Below are positions 1 to 10,992 of a stretch of DNA of 64,000 nt, one piece after another; the stretch's first letter is position 1; each line of letters opens with the position of its first letter. Location of the stretch: assembly GCA_030248195.1 (NCBI GenBank), contig JASAND010004011.1, positions 1-64,000 of the forward strand, given 5' to 3'. The stretch comes from Trissonchulus latispiculum (lineage: Eukaryota > Nematoda > Enoplea > Enoplida > Ironidae). The position numbers were made by a program, and so were the translations under genes. The notes under the pieces were generated by a model. It saw only the letters and a program-made list of their open reading frames with translations. It ran no database searches and had not been told where the DNA came from.

Positions 1-429
1 CGGGAACCGTATACTCCACGAAAAGCCGCGAATCGGACCTCCACGAAAGATCAGGACGATGTTCCGACGTTCAATAGGTTTGACCCGTTGGATTTGTATA
101 AGGTAGACGCGGATATGTTGGAGGCATACTGGACTCGACTGACCAAAGCACAGGACGCCTGGAGCCAAGAGGAGGATAAACTGGAGAAAATGGAGGGTGC
201 CGTTCAACGGCAATCCCCCAAAACGAAGGCAGCAGCGAATTTCGAGGAGGTTCTGAGTGCCTTCATGAAGAAATGCCGACAGGAGGACACCGCCAACGTG
301 GTCAAAAAGGTGTCCAAGGCCACCGAACCTGATGACGACATGGATCGTCCCTCGACTTCGGGTCATCCCGAAGACGAGGCTGACCACGGCGGATCGGCCA
401 AGAAGGACATGCGTGAAGCTGGTCGACAG
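1..429 (+). pseudogene. Gag-like or linker ORF of a Ty3/gypsy-type element, cut by the window edge
   Basis: An open frame runs from the window edge and leads directly towards an integrase. Its product is hydrophilic and charged: a helical Lys/Glu/Gln-rich stretch (bases ~130-320) is followed by an acidic, Ser/Pro-rich segment with DDDMDRPSTSG. It does not look like reverse transcriptase, RNase H or the integrase zinc finger that should precede an integrase core. It may be part of gag joined to pol by an internal deletion, or an unusual linker. The frame is lost near base 470-490, where the integrase reading continues one frame over. Without the upstream sequence gag cannot be told from linker. 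Confidence 0.4.
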
Positions 430-1393
430 GTTATGAACGGTGAGGCGGTCTATTTTGCGAAGCCAGGCCAGGCCTCAAGCTGGATTGCAAAACGAAGTCC
501 GTGCCAACAGACCTCTGGATTTGGTCAGTCTAGATGTGATGCATTGCACGAATAACAGGACCCTTCGAGGCAATACCTGTATTTTGGTCATCATCGACCA
601 TTTTACACGGTATGCAGAGGCATTTGCGATGCCCTACAAAAAGGCAGAAACGACGGCCTACTACTATTTCAACGGATTCGTCGCTCGTTGGGGAGTTCCA
701 GTGCACTTGCTGTCGGACCATGGACCAAATTTCATGTCAAAGCTGTTCACTAAACTGTCCGAGCTTAGTGGATCTAAACTTCAGCGGACAACGGCTTACC
801 ATCCGCAGGCTAATGGAGTGGTGGAAAGAATGAACAAGACTCTCCGGACCATTTTCATGAAGTTTGCGGATATCTACCAATTGGGACGACTATGTGAACT
901 GGGCGCTTTGCGCATATAGGAATTCAGTTCATAGTTCAGTGGGTGACACGCCTCATTTCCTGATGACCGGACACGACATCCGGTTGCCTCTGGATCATTT
1001 CTTCGATGGTAGAAATGATGAGGTGGTGGAGAATTATAATTCGTACTCACAATCCCATCTGTTCCGGTTGGAGCGAGCTTGGAAGGCTGCTCGTGAGTCG
1101 TTGGAAGTGTCATCGCTGAAGAATAGAAGAAATTTCGACAAGAAGGTCAAGGAGGTCCACTACGAGCGCGGGATGCTGGTGATGCGCAAAGTTACAGGAG
1201 TAACCCCTTCCGGTATGTGTGCCAAGATGATACCAAAATGAGAAGGACCTTACCGGATAATGGAGAAGATGTCGGAAGTCAATTTCCGAATCCAGAAAGT
1301 TGGAACACAGGACAAGCCGGATGTGGTTCACATCGAGAAGATCAAGCCATATCATGAACGGCCAGTCAAAGTTCCAACCCAGCCGTTACAGTA
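430..1393 (+). pseudogene. Integrase of a Ty3/gypsy-type LTR retrotransposon, broken
   Basis: Integrase catalyses insertion of retrotransposon cDNA into the host genome. The catalytic D,D-35-E triad is visible: Asp in LVSLDVMHC (~530), Asp in LLSDHGPNF (~716) and Glu in ANGVVERMNKT (~822). Typical core motifs are VIIDHFTRYAEAF and TAYHPQANG. After a frame change near 870-900 the reading continues with the WALCAYRNSVHSSVG segment and the basic NRRNFDKKVKEVHYERG region. The C-terminal GPY/F module is recognisable but its Trp codon is a TGA stop at 1239-1241, followed by EGPYRIMEKM. The HHCC zinc finger is not recognisable upstream. With frame changes at ~480 and ~890 plus the stop, this copy is inactive. 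The family call is strong; the subfamily is not resolved. Confidence 0.85.
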
Positions 1394-2023
1394 AGCCTTG
1401 GTTAAAACCAAGAAGGGTAGGTCATCCTACCTCCTGGTTGGTCAGGATGAAAATCAACATGCTGTGGTTAAAACCATCATGGGAAATTTGGTCGGTATAC
1501 CGGTGATGTTTTTGTAGGGAATGTATGTTGGTCATATACGTATGTTTGTTGTGAGATTAGCTACCTTATAACATTCATAAAGGTTGTCGTATGTATGTGC
1601 ACTGGCCTTATGGGGCCCCACTTTGTAGGCTGGTCACACCAACGTAAAATTAACATCACTGGGGGATAAAATTTTTGTGTTTTTGCATTTTTTGGGTCAA
1701 GTTTTTTGTGGGGGTTAATTTTCAATTTTTGGGAGGGTTTTGATTCATTACTTCTTTCAACAATTCTTTAAGATTTCTTTTAATTCTATTTCCAATTAAT
1801 CCCCGAATTTAAACTTTTCCTAAGAATCTAATTACTTTAATTTTTTATCTCAATACAAAATTTTCCCTATTCCTTGGGTAGGTGGTCCCTTACCGCAAAA
1901 TTTGGGTTATTTGTTGCATGTTGAACCTACACCTTATTGCTTCTTGTTTCAGCTGGTAGTAGTCTAGTTGCCATCTGGATCAAAGTATTTCTGTATTTTT
2001 GTGCCTACATCTGGAGAAGTCAC
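1394..2023 (+). other. Spacer between integrase and accessory ORF, with a candidate splice acceptor
   Basis: This is about 630 AT-rich bases with no coding signal. A pyrimidine-rich tract ending TTCTTGTTTCAG lies at about 1940-1953, just upstream of the first ATG (2024) of the accessory frame. This is what a spliced, env-like subgenomic mRNA would need. The splicing role is inference from the motif alone. Confidence 0.35.
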
Positions 2024-5000
2024 CATGCATCGATTGTTCAGGAAACAGCAGAAGGACGGACGAGATCCCATGGTTGGTGAGGGTTCAGCCCAAGACCAGG
2101 CGCCTGATATGAATTGAAGTTCATGACCCGACGACGACGTGATGAAGGTCTGGACTTCAACTGGTATGCGATCGTCGCAAACCGTCATCATCACGCGGAT
2201 CCGAATGACACGCCAACGGACCTACCGCCTGACTCGGCCCATCGTTTTCTGCGAACGGACGATCAGCCATCAGATCAGGAGTCTGAGTGGTCATCCACTC
2301 CTCCGAATGAGAAGACGGTGGCCGATGAACCGGAATCATTGGTGGAAGCACGAAAGGCTGCCCAACGACGGGAAAAGGAGACGAAGTTACCGCCCGTGCC
2401 GAAGAAGCTTCCACCCTTGACCCACTGTAAGGAAGGGACTGGTGACCCAAGGAAGAAGGAGAAGCCTCCGGTGACCTACTCTGGTGGTCATCGTTATGTG
2501 GAGGATCGTCCTACCTATCAGACGGCTGGGTCATCCCAGCCGGCACAAACTGTGTCCACGCCGTACTAGGTCCTCTGTTCGTCAGCAGGAAGCTGCAAAC
2601 CTGGCCGAGGAGACCGACGAGGTTTTGGCCCAGCATGGAGACATTCCACATGCATCGTATCAAGAGGCCACACGATTTCTGGCTGCTTGCGGCCAGCGTC
2701 CTGGTGGTGTCACAGGACCATCCGCCTATCTTCCCGAACTTTATCATTGGAAGTTGGAAAACAGCCCGTGATCATCAGCCAACTGGCCACGTCGACGGAA
2801 CCGTCAACAGGGGTTCAGTCGTCGACCAATGTCTCCATCGCGAGGGTTCAGTCCTATATCCAAATCCTGGTACCTGAATCGATATTGACTTTAAACGCCC
2901 TATTTCGAGACTCACCTATTGGCGTTGATCAACCAAAGCGTCACATCTATGTGGTGGGACCCCCTGCGGACCCCGAAATGCCTGGGTACGATCCTGAAAC
3001 TTTCTTCATGATGGTGGATCAGGGTAACCCGGTGTTCTGGGAGGTTTACCGGGAGGTTCCCACGGATGGCTCGGGCCCTGCTTTGCGGTGGTCCGATCTG
3101 GTCATCCTGTATCGGAAAAGCGATGGTGGTGCGATGGCCGATGGGATCCTAAATTACATCAATACCTTGAACTCTTTGGGTGTCGGGGATACGAACTTTT
3201 CTCAGCTTATGGGCCCGATGTTCCTGGAAAAGGAGCAGAAGTCGGAGCTCATGCAGGTGATGCAGTTGGCGGAACTGCAAGGGCTCAATCCGGTCGTGGT
3301 CATGCGGGAGCATGAGGGACTTTGCAAACGGCCTGGCCATTTTGATATCGGAATGCTATGACCCAACTAGCTCCGGACCCGTCCGCTATTGTGCTTCCCG
3401 AGCCCTGCCCAACTGGTGATGTTATGATGGGTCTGTCCGTTATCCGGACTTTGATGGGAACGGCGGTCTCGTCCACACCTACGGCGCCTACGGTCTCCGC
3501 GACACGATTCGGCTCGAAACTTCGTCGTGTCGAGTCATCCCAGGGCGAAGCGACCAGCGTCATCGCCAGGTCTGCACCAAAATCCCCGTTGGTTGGAGCG
3601 GAGGCAGCCAAACCCGGTGCGACTGCCTCTCAGTCAGATGTTTTCGGCGGTGTTTCTGGTTCGGGAAGAGGTCGCGGCTTTCGTCCTTTCGGATCCGACT
3701 CGGATTCATGGCAACCGCTATCACGACTCGATCAACACCTGTGAGCCTTCATCAGCGCTCGGGTACACCTGGTCGGGTGGCCTATGTCCCTCTGGAGGAG
3801 CCACCTCTGGATTCTCCGGCCCATGACCAGTGGGAGGCCGTTTATCGCGGTCAACGGGATATTCAACCATCAACATCACGTTCACAGCGGTCGCCCAGTC
3901 GGGAGGCATCTCGCCCTCCCCCATCTATCGAACCTCGTGATCGTGATTACTCGCGGCCACACCGTCGCGAATATTAGACTGATCGTCATCGTCGGTGTTC
4001 GTCATCCCGTCATCGGGACTCCCGTCCAGCGTCACGAGCGTCTCGTGGCCAGCGACCGGAATCTCGCGATGATCGCGGTCACCGTCCGTCAACGAGCCGT
4101 CACGAGCAAAGTCGCCGTCTTATCGCGTGCCACGAGTGAAAACGATTAAGAAACCTGATGGTCGGAACTCAGCGATTCGGGAACTTCCGCCCGAATACCC
4201 GAACAACTATACGAAGGACAATTTTCCACCATTTCGGGTTTACTTGGTCAATGTCCTCTGCGACATGCTCAATCGGCATATTGCTCGCTCGGTTTCTCGT
4301 GGAACTGAGAATCCGATTTACGACGAATTCAGGATCGAGCAACCCACACCGGCCGAAGTCGCACAGATCAAAATGGACCGTTGGCCCGACGATCCGATCA
4401 TCTATTGTCGGGATAACAATCTTCAGTGGATACCTCATAATGTCCCTGGAGATCCGTCAGAGAAGAAACTCCATCCGTGGGTGGTGCTGTTTCGCGAAGA
4501 GGTCCTCAATTGGATGCAGGCGACGCCCACGTGTCCCAGCGGATCCCATCGGACTTTATGGACCACATCTGGCAGAAGATGTGCGCCCGCGACAGCCATC
4601 TGACGAACCACATGACGGCAAACGCGGAGTCTGAACAGACCGATGGTAGGACTGTCTGGCATTCGCGGTGGGTAATTCAGGACTATCGTGATCGTCAATG
4701 GAAGCTTTTCAAAGGTTTCCCCGTCAACCGCGTGTCGTCGAACGCACGATGGGCCAATTGCCTGGCCATGGCAGCGCTGGTGCCCGAACTCTTTCGGTAC
4801 CCGCACCTGATTCGACGGTACGAGTCTCAACATTTCTACGTGACCCATACGCACGCTCGTCGTCTGCGGACCCGATGCATGACGATCCGTCAGGCAATGC
4901 TCGGATATCATCGGCCCAACGTCGAGGGCATCGCGAATGTCGACGAAGGCTACTTTCTATGCTTCTATCTGGGGCCTGATTATGCCTTCTCATTCATGCA

Positions 5001-5847
5001 CAGTCATCTGCCGCATGTGTCGTTGCCGGTGGAACAACTGGAGAATCAAGGGTTTCGGACCAAGGAGGACCTGTATCAGGGGCGCAAAGGCTGGTTCTGC
5101 CAGTCGGACGTTGTCATGGACCTGGTGAGGGAGCATCCCAATCAGGATGACTTTGCTATCAAGCGTAGCACTGATCAAGCCATCGCTGCACTGCCCGCTT
5201 GTCGCATCGAGCGATGGCAGTCGGGTCCAGATTAGCTCACACAGCGGCTGATCACTTTCCACACGTTCTATCAGTCCGTGGAAATGCAGGAAATCCTGGT
5301 CCAAACCATCGGAAGCTACTACGGAAAGGCTTCCGCGGACTCTTGGTGGAGTCTTGGCGTTCGGGTTCCCCGTGGTTTCAAACCGGACGATTTGACCTTC
5401 GACGGGAAGTCCAACTTCCTGTTTAACACGACCAATTGGAACGGGCAAAACATCCAAGGGTTCCTCTACACCGAAGTGGGCCTTTGGTTCATGCAGGCGG
5501 GACCTGATGAGTTGTGGGAGGACAGGCTTAACCGTGTCCCACTGGCCGGCGCTCGTCTCGAAGTCTACCTCGACGTCGTTCGCAAGCGCATAGAGGCAGC
5601 AGCAGAGCGACATAACCGTGGTCTGCCCGCACCTCCGTTCTTTCGGCAGGACGCACCGGCGGCCCTTCGAAAGCAGCCGATCGACATGCCTCCGAATTGG
5701 ACCGGTGTCCATATTACCGGTTGTGCTCCGCCAGGCCAGGAGAAGAACATCTTCCACCCATGCTTTGCCCTGACCATCTGGAATCCCTTGGAACCCCATC
5801 CAAGTGACCACCACAGGTCCACAGAGCTGATCATGCGGGAATACTGA
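2024..5847 (+). pseudogene. Large accessory ORF in env position of the LTR element, unknown function, broken
   Basis: A coding-like, relatively GC-rich region of about 1,270 codons is recoverable only by following several frame changes. The beginning is basic (MHRLFRKQQKDGRD at 2024), followed by a hydrophilic Pro/Glu/Lys-rich part to ~2570. A more globular part follows (~2600-3360, including YIQILVPESILTLNALF and HIYVVGPPADPEMPGYDPE). Next comes a Gly/Arg segment (GSGRGRGFRPFG, ~3655), then an Arg/Ser-rich tract at ~3880-4130. A globular C-terminal domain covers ~4127-5847 (FREEVLNWMQATP, VWHSRWVIQDYRDRQWKLF, YFLCFYLGPDYAFSF), with one frame change near 4530 and one in-frame TAG at 5233-5235. 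I see no signal peptide or convincing membrane helix, so it does not look like an envelope glycoprotein. The RS/RG tract suggests nucleic-acid binding (inference). I do not recognise the family. Confidence 0.55.
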
Positions 5848-7273
5848 GTGCGTCGTCATCGAACCTCATGACCCATGATCCGTTCATTCCATCAGACATG
5901 ACTTTTGCAGTCTGGAAAGTCATCTTTCCTGATTGTGAAATCCCCTGATTGTGACTTTTCTGGCATCTTTTGGACTTGACCCATGTCGCCCACCATGATG
6001 ACGGTTCATCCGATGCTGGAACCTGGACTAGACTTTTCTTCCATTGATCTTCGTATCCTGATCACATATAGATCTATGTTTTATCTAGTTGGTTTTTGTG
6101 ATAGTGACACTATTTTTGAATAATTGCATTGTTATTTTGAATTTTAATTTTCGAATTTGGAATTTCTTGTTTTGTTTTCTTTGAATTGTAATAGTATATA
6201 CCTAAGAGCCGAATCTCTGTGATGTGCAATGTGTACTTAAATTTTGTGTACGTACGTTTTCATTTTAATTTTCTATGAACCTATAGTTAATCTCCTTGTT
6301 TAGTATTTTATGAAACCTATAATCTTTGTGTTTAGTTTATACGAACTGGTATTCTCTTGTTTTGTTAGTCTGCGAACCTTGAATTTAGTTTAGTATAGTC
6401 AGTTTTTGTGAACCTGTATTTTTGTTATAAATACGCCGTATGTTAATCAATATTTTTCGTATTTTTTCTACTAGTTATATACGCCAATTTCATTTGCTCA
6501 TCATCTGTACAGTGCTTTATTTGAGGAATCATTCCATTATTGCCTTATTGTTCCTGCCATACATATATATGTCATTTATTGTCGAAAAAACCCAGTGACG
6601 TTATCGTCATATAAAAATACAAAAATTTGACCTAGGGAGGGTGGGTTTTTCTTCCCATAGGACCTCCACCTAACGGTGTGTATTTTCATGGTTATTTTAT
6701 TCTTATTATGATTATTATTATCATATGTAGTTGCCTTGTTGAGCGACGGCCTGATAAACCCTAGCTCAGCATGGTTAAACATTTAAATGTAATTAATATT
6801 ACATACGAAAGTTCATCGTCTTATTTTTTGTTAACATTTATTAACACACTCGTTTGACTATTCATTCCAAAGTAGGGTAACTCCTCTTTCCCATGAGTTA
6901 CGTTTGGAAAGTCATATGTATTTTCATATTAGGCTACTTACAACCCAGTTAATACTACGGTTCTAATTTACTACGTATAATTTTGTTGTTTTTGTGCTTT
7001 ACCTTTTGACTGTTACTAGCGTCTCATGATGCCTAGTATATGCTTATTCACTTGTACTATGTAGTGTTTAATCACTTGTTTTTCTGTGTGTTTTTTACAC
7101 GTCTGTTGTTTTGACTAGGTTAGTCTAGAGCTTATGACTTGTAGTATGCAGTTTGTTGGTTTTGTACTAGTAGCATCATTGCTTTGTACTGTCTGTACTT
7201 GACCAGCTCACGTACCAATTCGCCATTTGTGCAGTGATCCTCTCGGGAGTTCGGATGGCTAGCCCTGGGGAGA
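5848..7273 (+). other. AT-rich 3' untranslated region of the LTR element, ending in a polypurine tract
   Basis: This is 1.4 kb of T-rich sequence with no coding signal. It ends in CCTGGGGAGA immediately before the LTR start at 7274, the expected position and composition for a second-strand primer (polypurine tract). Confidence 0.5.
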
Positions 7274-8020
7274 TGTAACGGATCAAGGTGACACACGGTC
7301 AACCTTTCCGTTGCTGGCGGTTGTAGCTAGCATAGCTACCCGCTTGGCTTATGATAACGTCATCACCTTGGGCTGGGACACGTTTGCAAGTCACGTAGCT
7401 CCCCCAACGTGTATGTATGGGATTGGGTGGGTTCCCCCCCCCTCGTGACTTGGGAGCTACGTGATTGGGGGAAATTTCTACTAGGGGCTCTCGTGGGAGG
7501 GTCCAGCCCAACATTCGCTTCCCCTATTCATTATTGTTATTTCTGTCACTGTGAGCACTTGCTCTTATTACGCTATTCCCTCCTTATTTGCTGTGTACAT
7601 ATTTTGTGTCTCCCTCAGCTCTCCCCAGAGCTTGGTACGTTGGTTGGCCTGTCCTACCACCTGCTGTACTGTAAGTTGTATAAGTGTTGTTTGTGTGTGC
7701 TTGAGGGTTCATCCCAGTATTTTGTATTATTATTGTTATAACTATAACTTGTTGTTTCATCCTTTATTAAAGTGTATTTAGTTAGGCTTTGTATTTCTTC
7801 TGAGCTCCTGCTAGATAGGTAGTTCTATTCTGAGTGAGTGAGAGTGCGAGTCATCTCGCCCTTAGGATCGGATCTGCCCCTGCGTATATTATCTGGCAAG
7901 GCTGTCCCGACCGTCTCCTGTAGTCGGTCAGTTATCCATCTGTGCCACGGTCTTCGCGTCCGCTACGTTTGGGCGTGGTAACGGTGTTAGTACGTAGGAA
8001 AACCTACTGGCCCCGCTACA
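7274..8020 (+). repeat. 3' LTR of the Ty3/gypsy-type element
   Basis: The 747-bp unit begins TGTAACGG and ends CCCCGCTACA, so its ends form the short inverted TGTA...TACA expected of an LTR. It lies directly after a polypurine tract, downstream of the integrase and accessory frame on the same strand. TTATTAAAG near 7764 could act as a polyadenylation signal. A near-perfect inverted repeat inside it (~7394-7470, ACGTAGCTCCC against GGGAGCTACGT) could form a hairpin. The matching 5' LTR would lie outside the window, so assignment rests on termini and context. Confidence 0.65.
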
Positions 8021-8601
8021 AAATGAATCTGAAGCCGACTTGAAGGGCACTTAATTTCGAGTGGTACTGTAATTTATACTATGATAACGCTGAGGTCGTA
8101 GGCTGTCAGCGTTTAGCGACCCAGCAGGTCAAAAGTTATTTAGTTTTCACTCATGTCGAAATTTTGAAAAGCAGTAGCACATTTCCAACTGACCAAATGC
8201 AGTTTCCGAGATATTCATTTTCTTGCACATTGAAGCCTGGTTGATGGTTATTTTTCTGCCACATTATATAAACTCTGAATTTTTGCAAGCCTAAACTTGA
8301 GTAGCGATGTGCTGTGGGAACGCTTTGCCTGCAAAAAGTGTGAAAAATTGCATTCCTTCCATCAGGAGTACATTAATGCATAAGAGTATGGCAGCAGCCA
8401 TAAGTAGTATATAAACCCGGGTTCCAGCACACTTAGCTAATAGTCCTGGCTTTTACGACTATGAGCTTTACACAATAGTCTTGACATAGCCATCAGAGCT
8501 TTACTCACTTTCCTTGACTAGCCATTAAGTGACAGCCTAAATGACCTTGAAATGATAACTAGCCTTAAAATCCTAAGTAGCACAATTGGGGGCTTAGTAA
8601 C
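8021..8601. other. No gene seen; remnant of a MITE terminus
   Basis: I see no coding signal here. Bases ~8373-8400 (GGAGTACATTAATGCATAAG, then AGTATGGCAGC) resemble the terminal repeat of the CAAGAGTAC MITE family found just downstream, suggesting a degraded extra copy. Confidence 0.4.
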
Positions 8602-8953
8602 ACCAAGAGTACATAATAGATAAGAGTGTGACAGCTGGCAGGTTCTCTGTTATCAGCAGCAGTTACATGCTATGTTCGCTAACGGCTGACCCCCCCCACA
8701 AATGTGTATGCTTACTTCAAAGAAATTAGAACGCTATCTTTGCGTGTTAAAGCTCGCAACAGACGCACATTGAACCAACTGAGTAGTTGTGTTTTCTAGT
8801 TTCAGCATGCAAGCGTAGCGGCCAAATATGTTTGAAGTGAGCATACACATTTGTGGGGGGGGGGGTCAGCCGTTAGCGTGCAGAGCATGTACCTGAAGCT
8901 GATAACAAAGAACCTGCCAGCTGTCACACTCTTATATATTATGTACTCTTGGT
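8602..8953. mobile_element. Foldback MITE, CAAGAGTAC family, copy 1
   Basis: Left and right ends are inverted repeats: ACCAAGAGTACATAATAGAT on the left is matched almost perfectly by the complement of the right end at 8910-8952. Pairing continues inward through ACAGCTGGCAGGTTC and through AACGGCTGACC followed by a C run, which mirrors a G run and GGTCAGCCGTTAGCG on the right. Flanks GTAACAC and GTAGCAC next to CAAGAG...CTCTTG form a 7-bp near-perfect target duplication. There is no coding capacity. Copies 2 and 3 are at 35474 and 37305. Confidence 0.8.
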
Positions 8954-9039
8954 AGCACAACATAACTTTATTTATTCAATAAGCATATGCATACAGTATT
9001 TATCAATATCTGTGTAATTTAATTCAATTAGTTATTCTA

Positions 9040-10772
9040 TCAATACATGACCATATGCTAATGAATGGATACCATCGTCAAGTATATAGTGTTTGTCATC
9101 ATAGGCGCTTAATCCTACCTTACACCGCTGTACTGTAGTCAGTTGACGACCTTTTCTATCTATACTGCTCATAATATGTCGGGTTCTACCTCCACGGATT
9201 AATATTCGCTTATAATCTTCGTGCCTTAGTCTAACTGACCTATTAAGTCCTTATTATCACCTTCACGGCTTATTTTACATCTTTGCCTTTAATCCTACAA
9301 ACTCGCTTATTGGCTTACCCTTAACTTCATCCTTCATGTTGCCTATCACCTCCTTGTTAGCACTGCTATAAAGTGAGTGACCTTTGGGGTAGTTACTGGT
9401 ATCGAATAGGTCAATGTCCTGTCCCATATTCTGGTAAATGTCAGGGGTTGTCACATGGTAGCCATGTATTTGTCAAAGCTATCCGTATTTGTGTGCAGTA
9501 AACTAACCCTATCACCATACTTCTGCAACATGTAGTTATAGTGAAAGTTGTACATGAGGTATTTTGATAATTCAAGTACAGTGAATCCTACATATACGGG
9601 TTGGCATAGCTTGACTGTACGTTTCTGCATCTGCACTGCTACCAGGTCTTTTGAAAATACCTCATATGCCTTGTACCTAGGGTTTGCAACTAACTTCTCA
9701 AACTTCTCTGGGCAGGTGATTAGTCTAACATCTGCATGGTTGCGGACGTTCCCCATCGTTTTCCCGAATACCACATTATTCATCAGCTTGTAAAGATCTT
9801 CTTCAAACTTATTTTTCGTCGCTGCTCTCTTAACCATATTTAACTCAATGTAAGGCTTCATCCACGCCTCCTCCTCAAAAGTCACCCCTCTGTGTATCTT
9901 CCTAAGCACTAATCCCTGGTCTATGTATTGCTCTAAGGTATGCTTGTGCACGATGTAACTGGTCTTATTGCGTAAGTTAGGTACTAACTTCTCACACCGC
10001 ATGTACCCCCCTTGCTCCTTACCGTATGACGCTATCGTTTGCTCAGTAATTGTAATTCTCTCGGGTGCAAGTGGGTAGTCATTGTGGGTGTTGTGTAGAT
10101 GCTGTGGGTAGTCAAGGTCAACCTCAAGGACACATGGAACGTCTCTCCATTGCACCAAGTTGACAATCCAACTAAAGTTGCGCACGGGGAGTTTCTGGAC
10201 CATTGACCAAGCATATAGATTGTTCATGTCTACGTAGGTGATGTAAGAGGTTGGTTGCTTGGGATCATACCCATCGAGCAGCGGGTTATTAGCCTTTACG
10301 TACCGTTGTGCAACCATTGCCACCCCACCTCTTATACCATCTTCAAAAAACTTTTACATATCTGGATCACAAAAGATCTAAGTCCTGTCCAGTATACTTG
10401 AGGCAGGCGTCCCAGGCAAATGAAGGTAGAGTACAGTAGTGGCAAGGATCTAAGCCATACGTTTTCAGGCTAGTCTTGCGAAAGTTCTCTACCACATCTG
10501 CCAATAATAGGACATCTGTTCTCAAGTATTCATCATGATACTGTCCCATATTCTCTATACCTAGCTCATTCCACACAGTCTTTGCATGCTCGTAGTCTTG
10601 GATCTCAAAGTCGCTATCAGTTAGTGTGCTGTGGAAGGTTTCAATGGGTGGTAACTGAGCCTCACTAAATCTATCCCACGAGTCCATGTACTCATATGGG
10701 TAAACTCCCTTTCTTCTCATCAGTGAAAGCTTATCTCCGTAGACACTGGACGTAAATGTAAAGTCTTCATCA
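9040..10772 (-). pseudogene. Protein-primed family B DNA polymerase (Polinton/Maverick-like), decayed
   Basis: Read on the minus strand, this is the polymerase domain of a protein-primed family B DNA polymerase of the type carried by Polinton/Maverick elements and related viruses. Visible landmarks are the upstream YGDKLSL...KGVYPYEYMDSW segment (~10670-10740), motif A with DMNNLYAWSM (~10205-10232), motif B with LMNNVVFGKTMG (~9751-9795), and motif C at ~9474-9502. Motif C reads LLHTNTDSF, so the first Asp of the catalytic DTD is Asn. A frameshift plus TAA lies at ~10335-10365. Further stops are at ~9450 and after VGLKAKM (~9280), while recognisable C-terminal sequence (LSAYDDKHYILDDGIHSLAYGH) extends to ~9045. 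The 3'-5' exonuclease domain is missing: the upstream end is replaced by a Ty3 reverse transcriptase fragment. No other Polinton genes (integrase, ATPase, capsid) were found nearby. Confidence 0.8.
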
Positions 10773-10992
10773 GTCAGTCCGTCTGGTTATCGACTATCGC
10801 AGGTTGAATAAGATCACCAAGAAGGACAATTACCCATTGCCGAAGATTGATGAAATCATGGACCAGCTGAAGGGCAGTGTAATCTTCTCGACGATAGATT
10901 TAGCAGCTGGCTGTTGGCAAGTCGAGGTTTACCCCGAGCATCGCGAGAAAACGGCTTTTGTGTCTCACATGGGGTTTGCGCTATTGAAATTT
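10770..10992 (+). pseudogene. Ty3/gypsy reverse transcriptase fragment
   Basis: About 74 codons match the N-terminal part of a Ty3/gypsy reverse transcriptase: VIDYRRLNKITKKDNYPLP, then KIDEIMDQLKG and VIFSTIDLAAGCWQVEV, where the Asp of FSTIDL is the first catalytic Asp of motif A. It ends near AFVSHMGFALLKF as sequence becomes A/T homopolymer-rich. Both ends are truncated, and the left end abuts the polymerase pseudogene on the opposite strand. The rest of pol is absent. Confidence 0.85.

Noticed and set aside
7409..7781. Cys/Leu/Tyr-rich ORFs resembling a membrane protein.
   Set aside because: They lie inside the LTR and have no start context or conserved motif.
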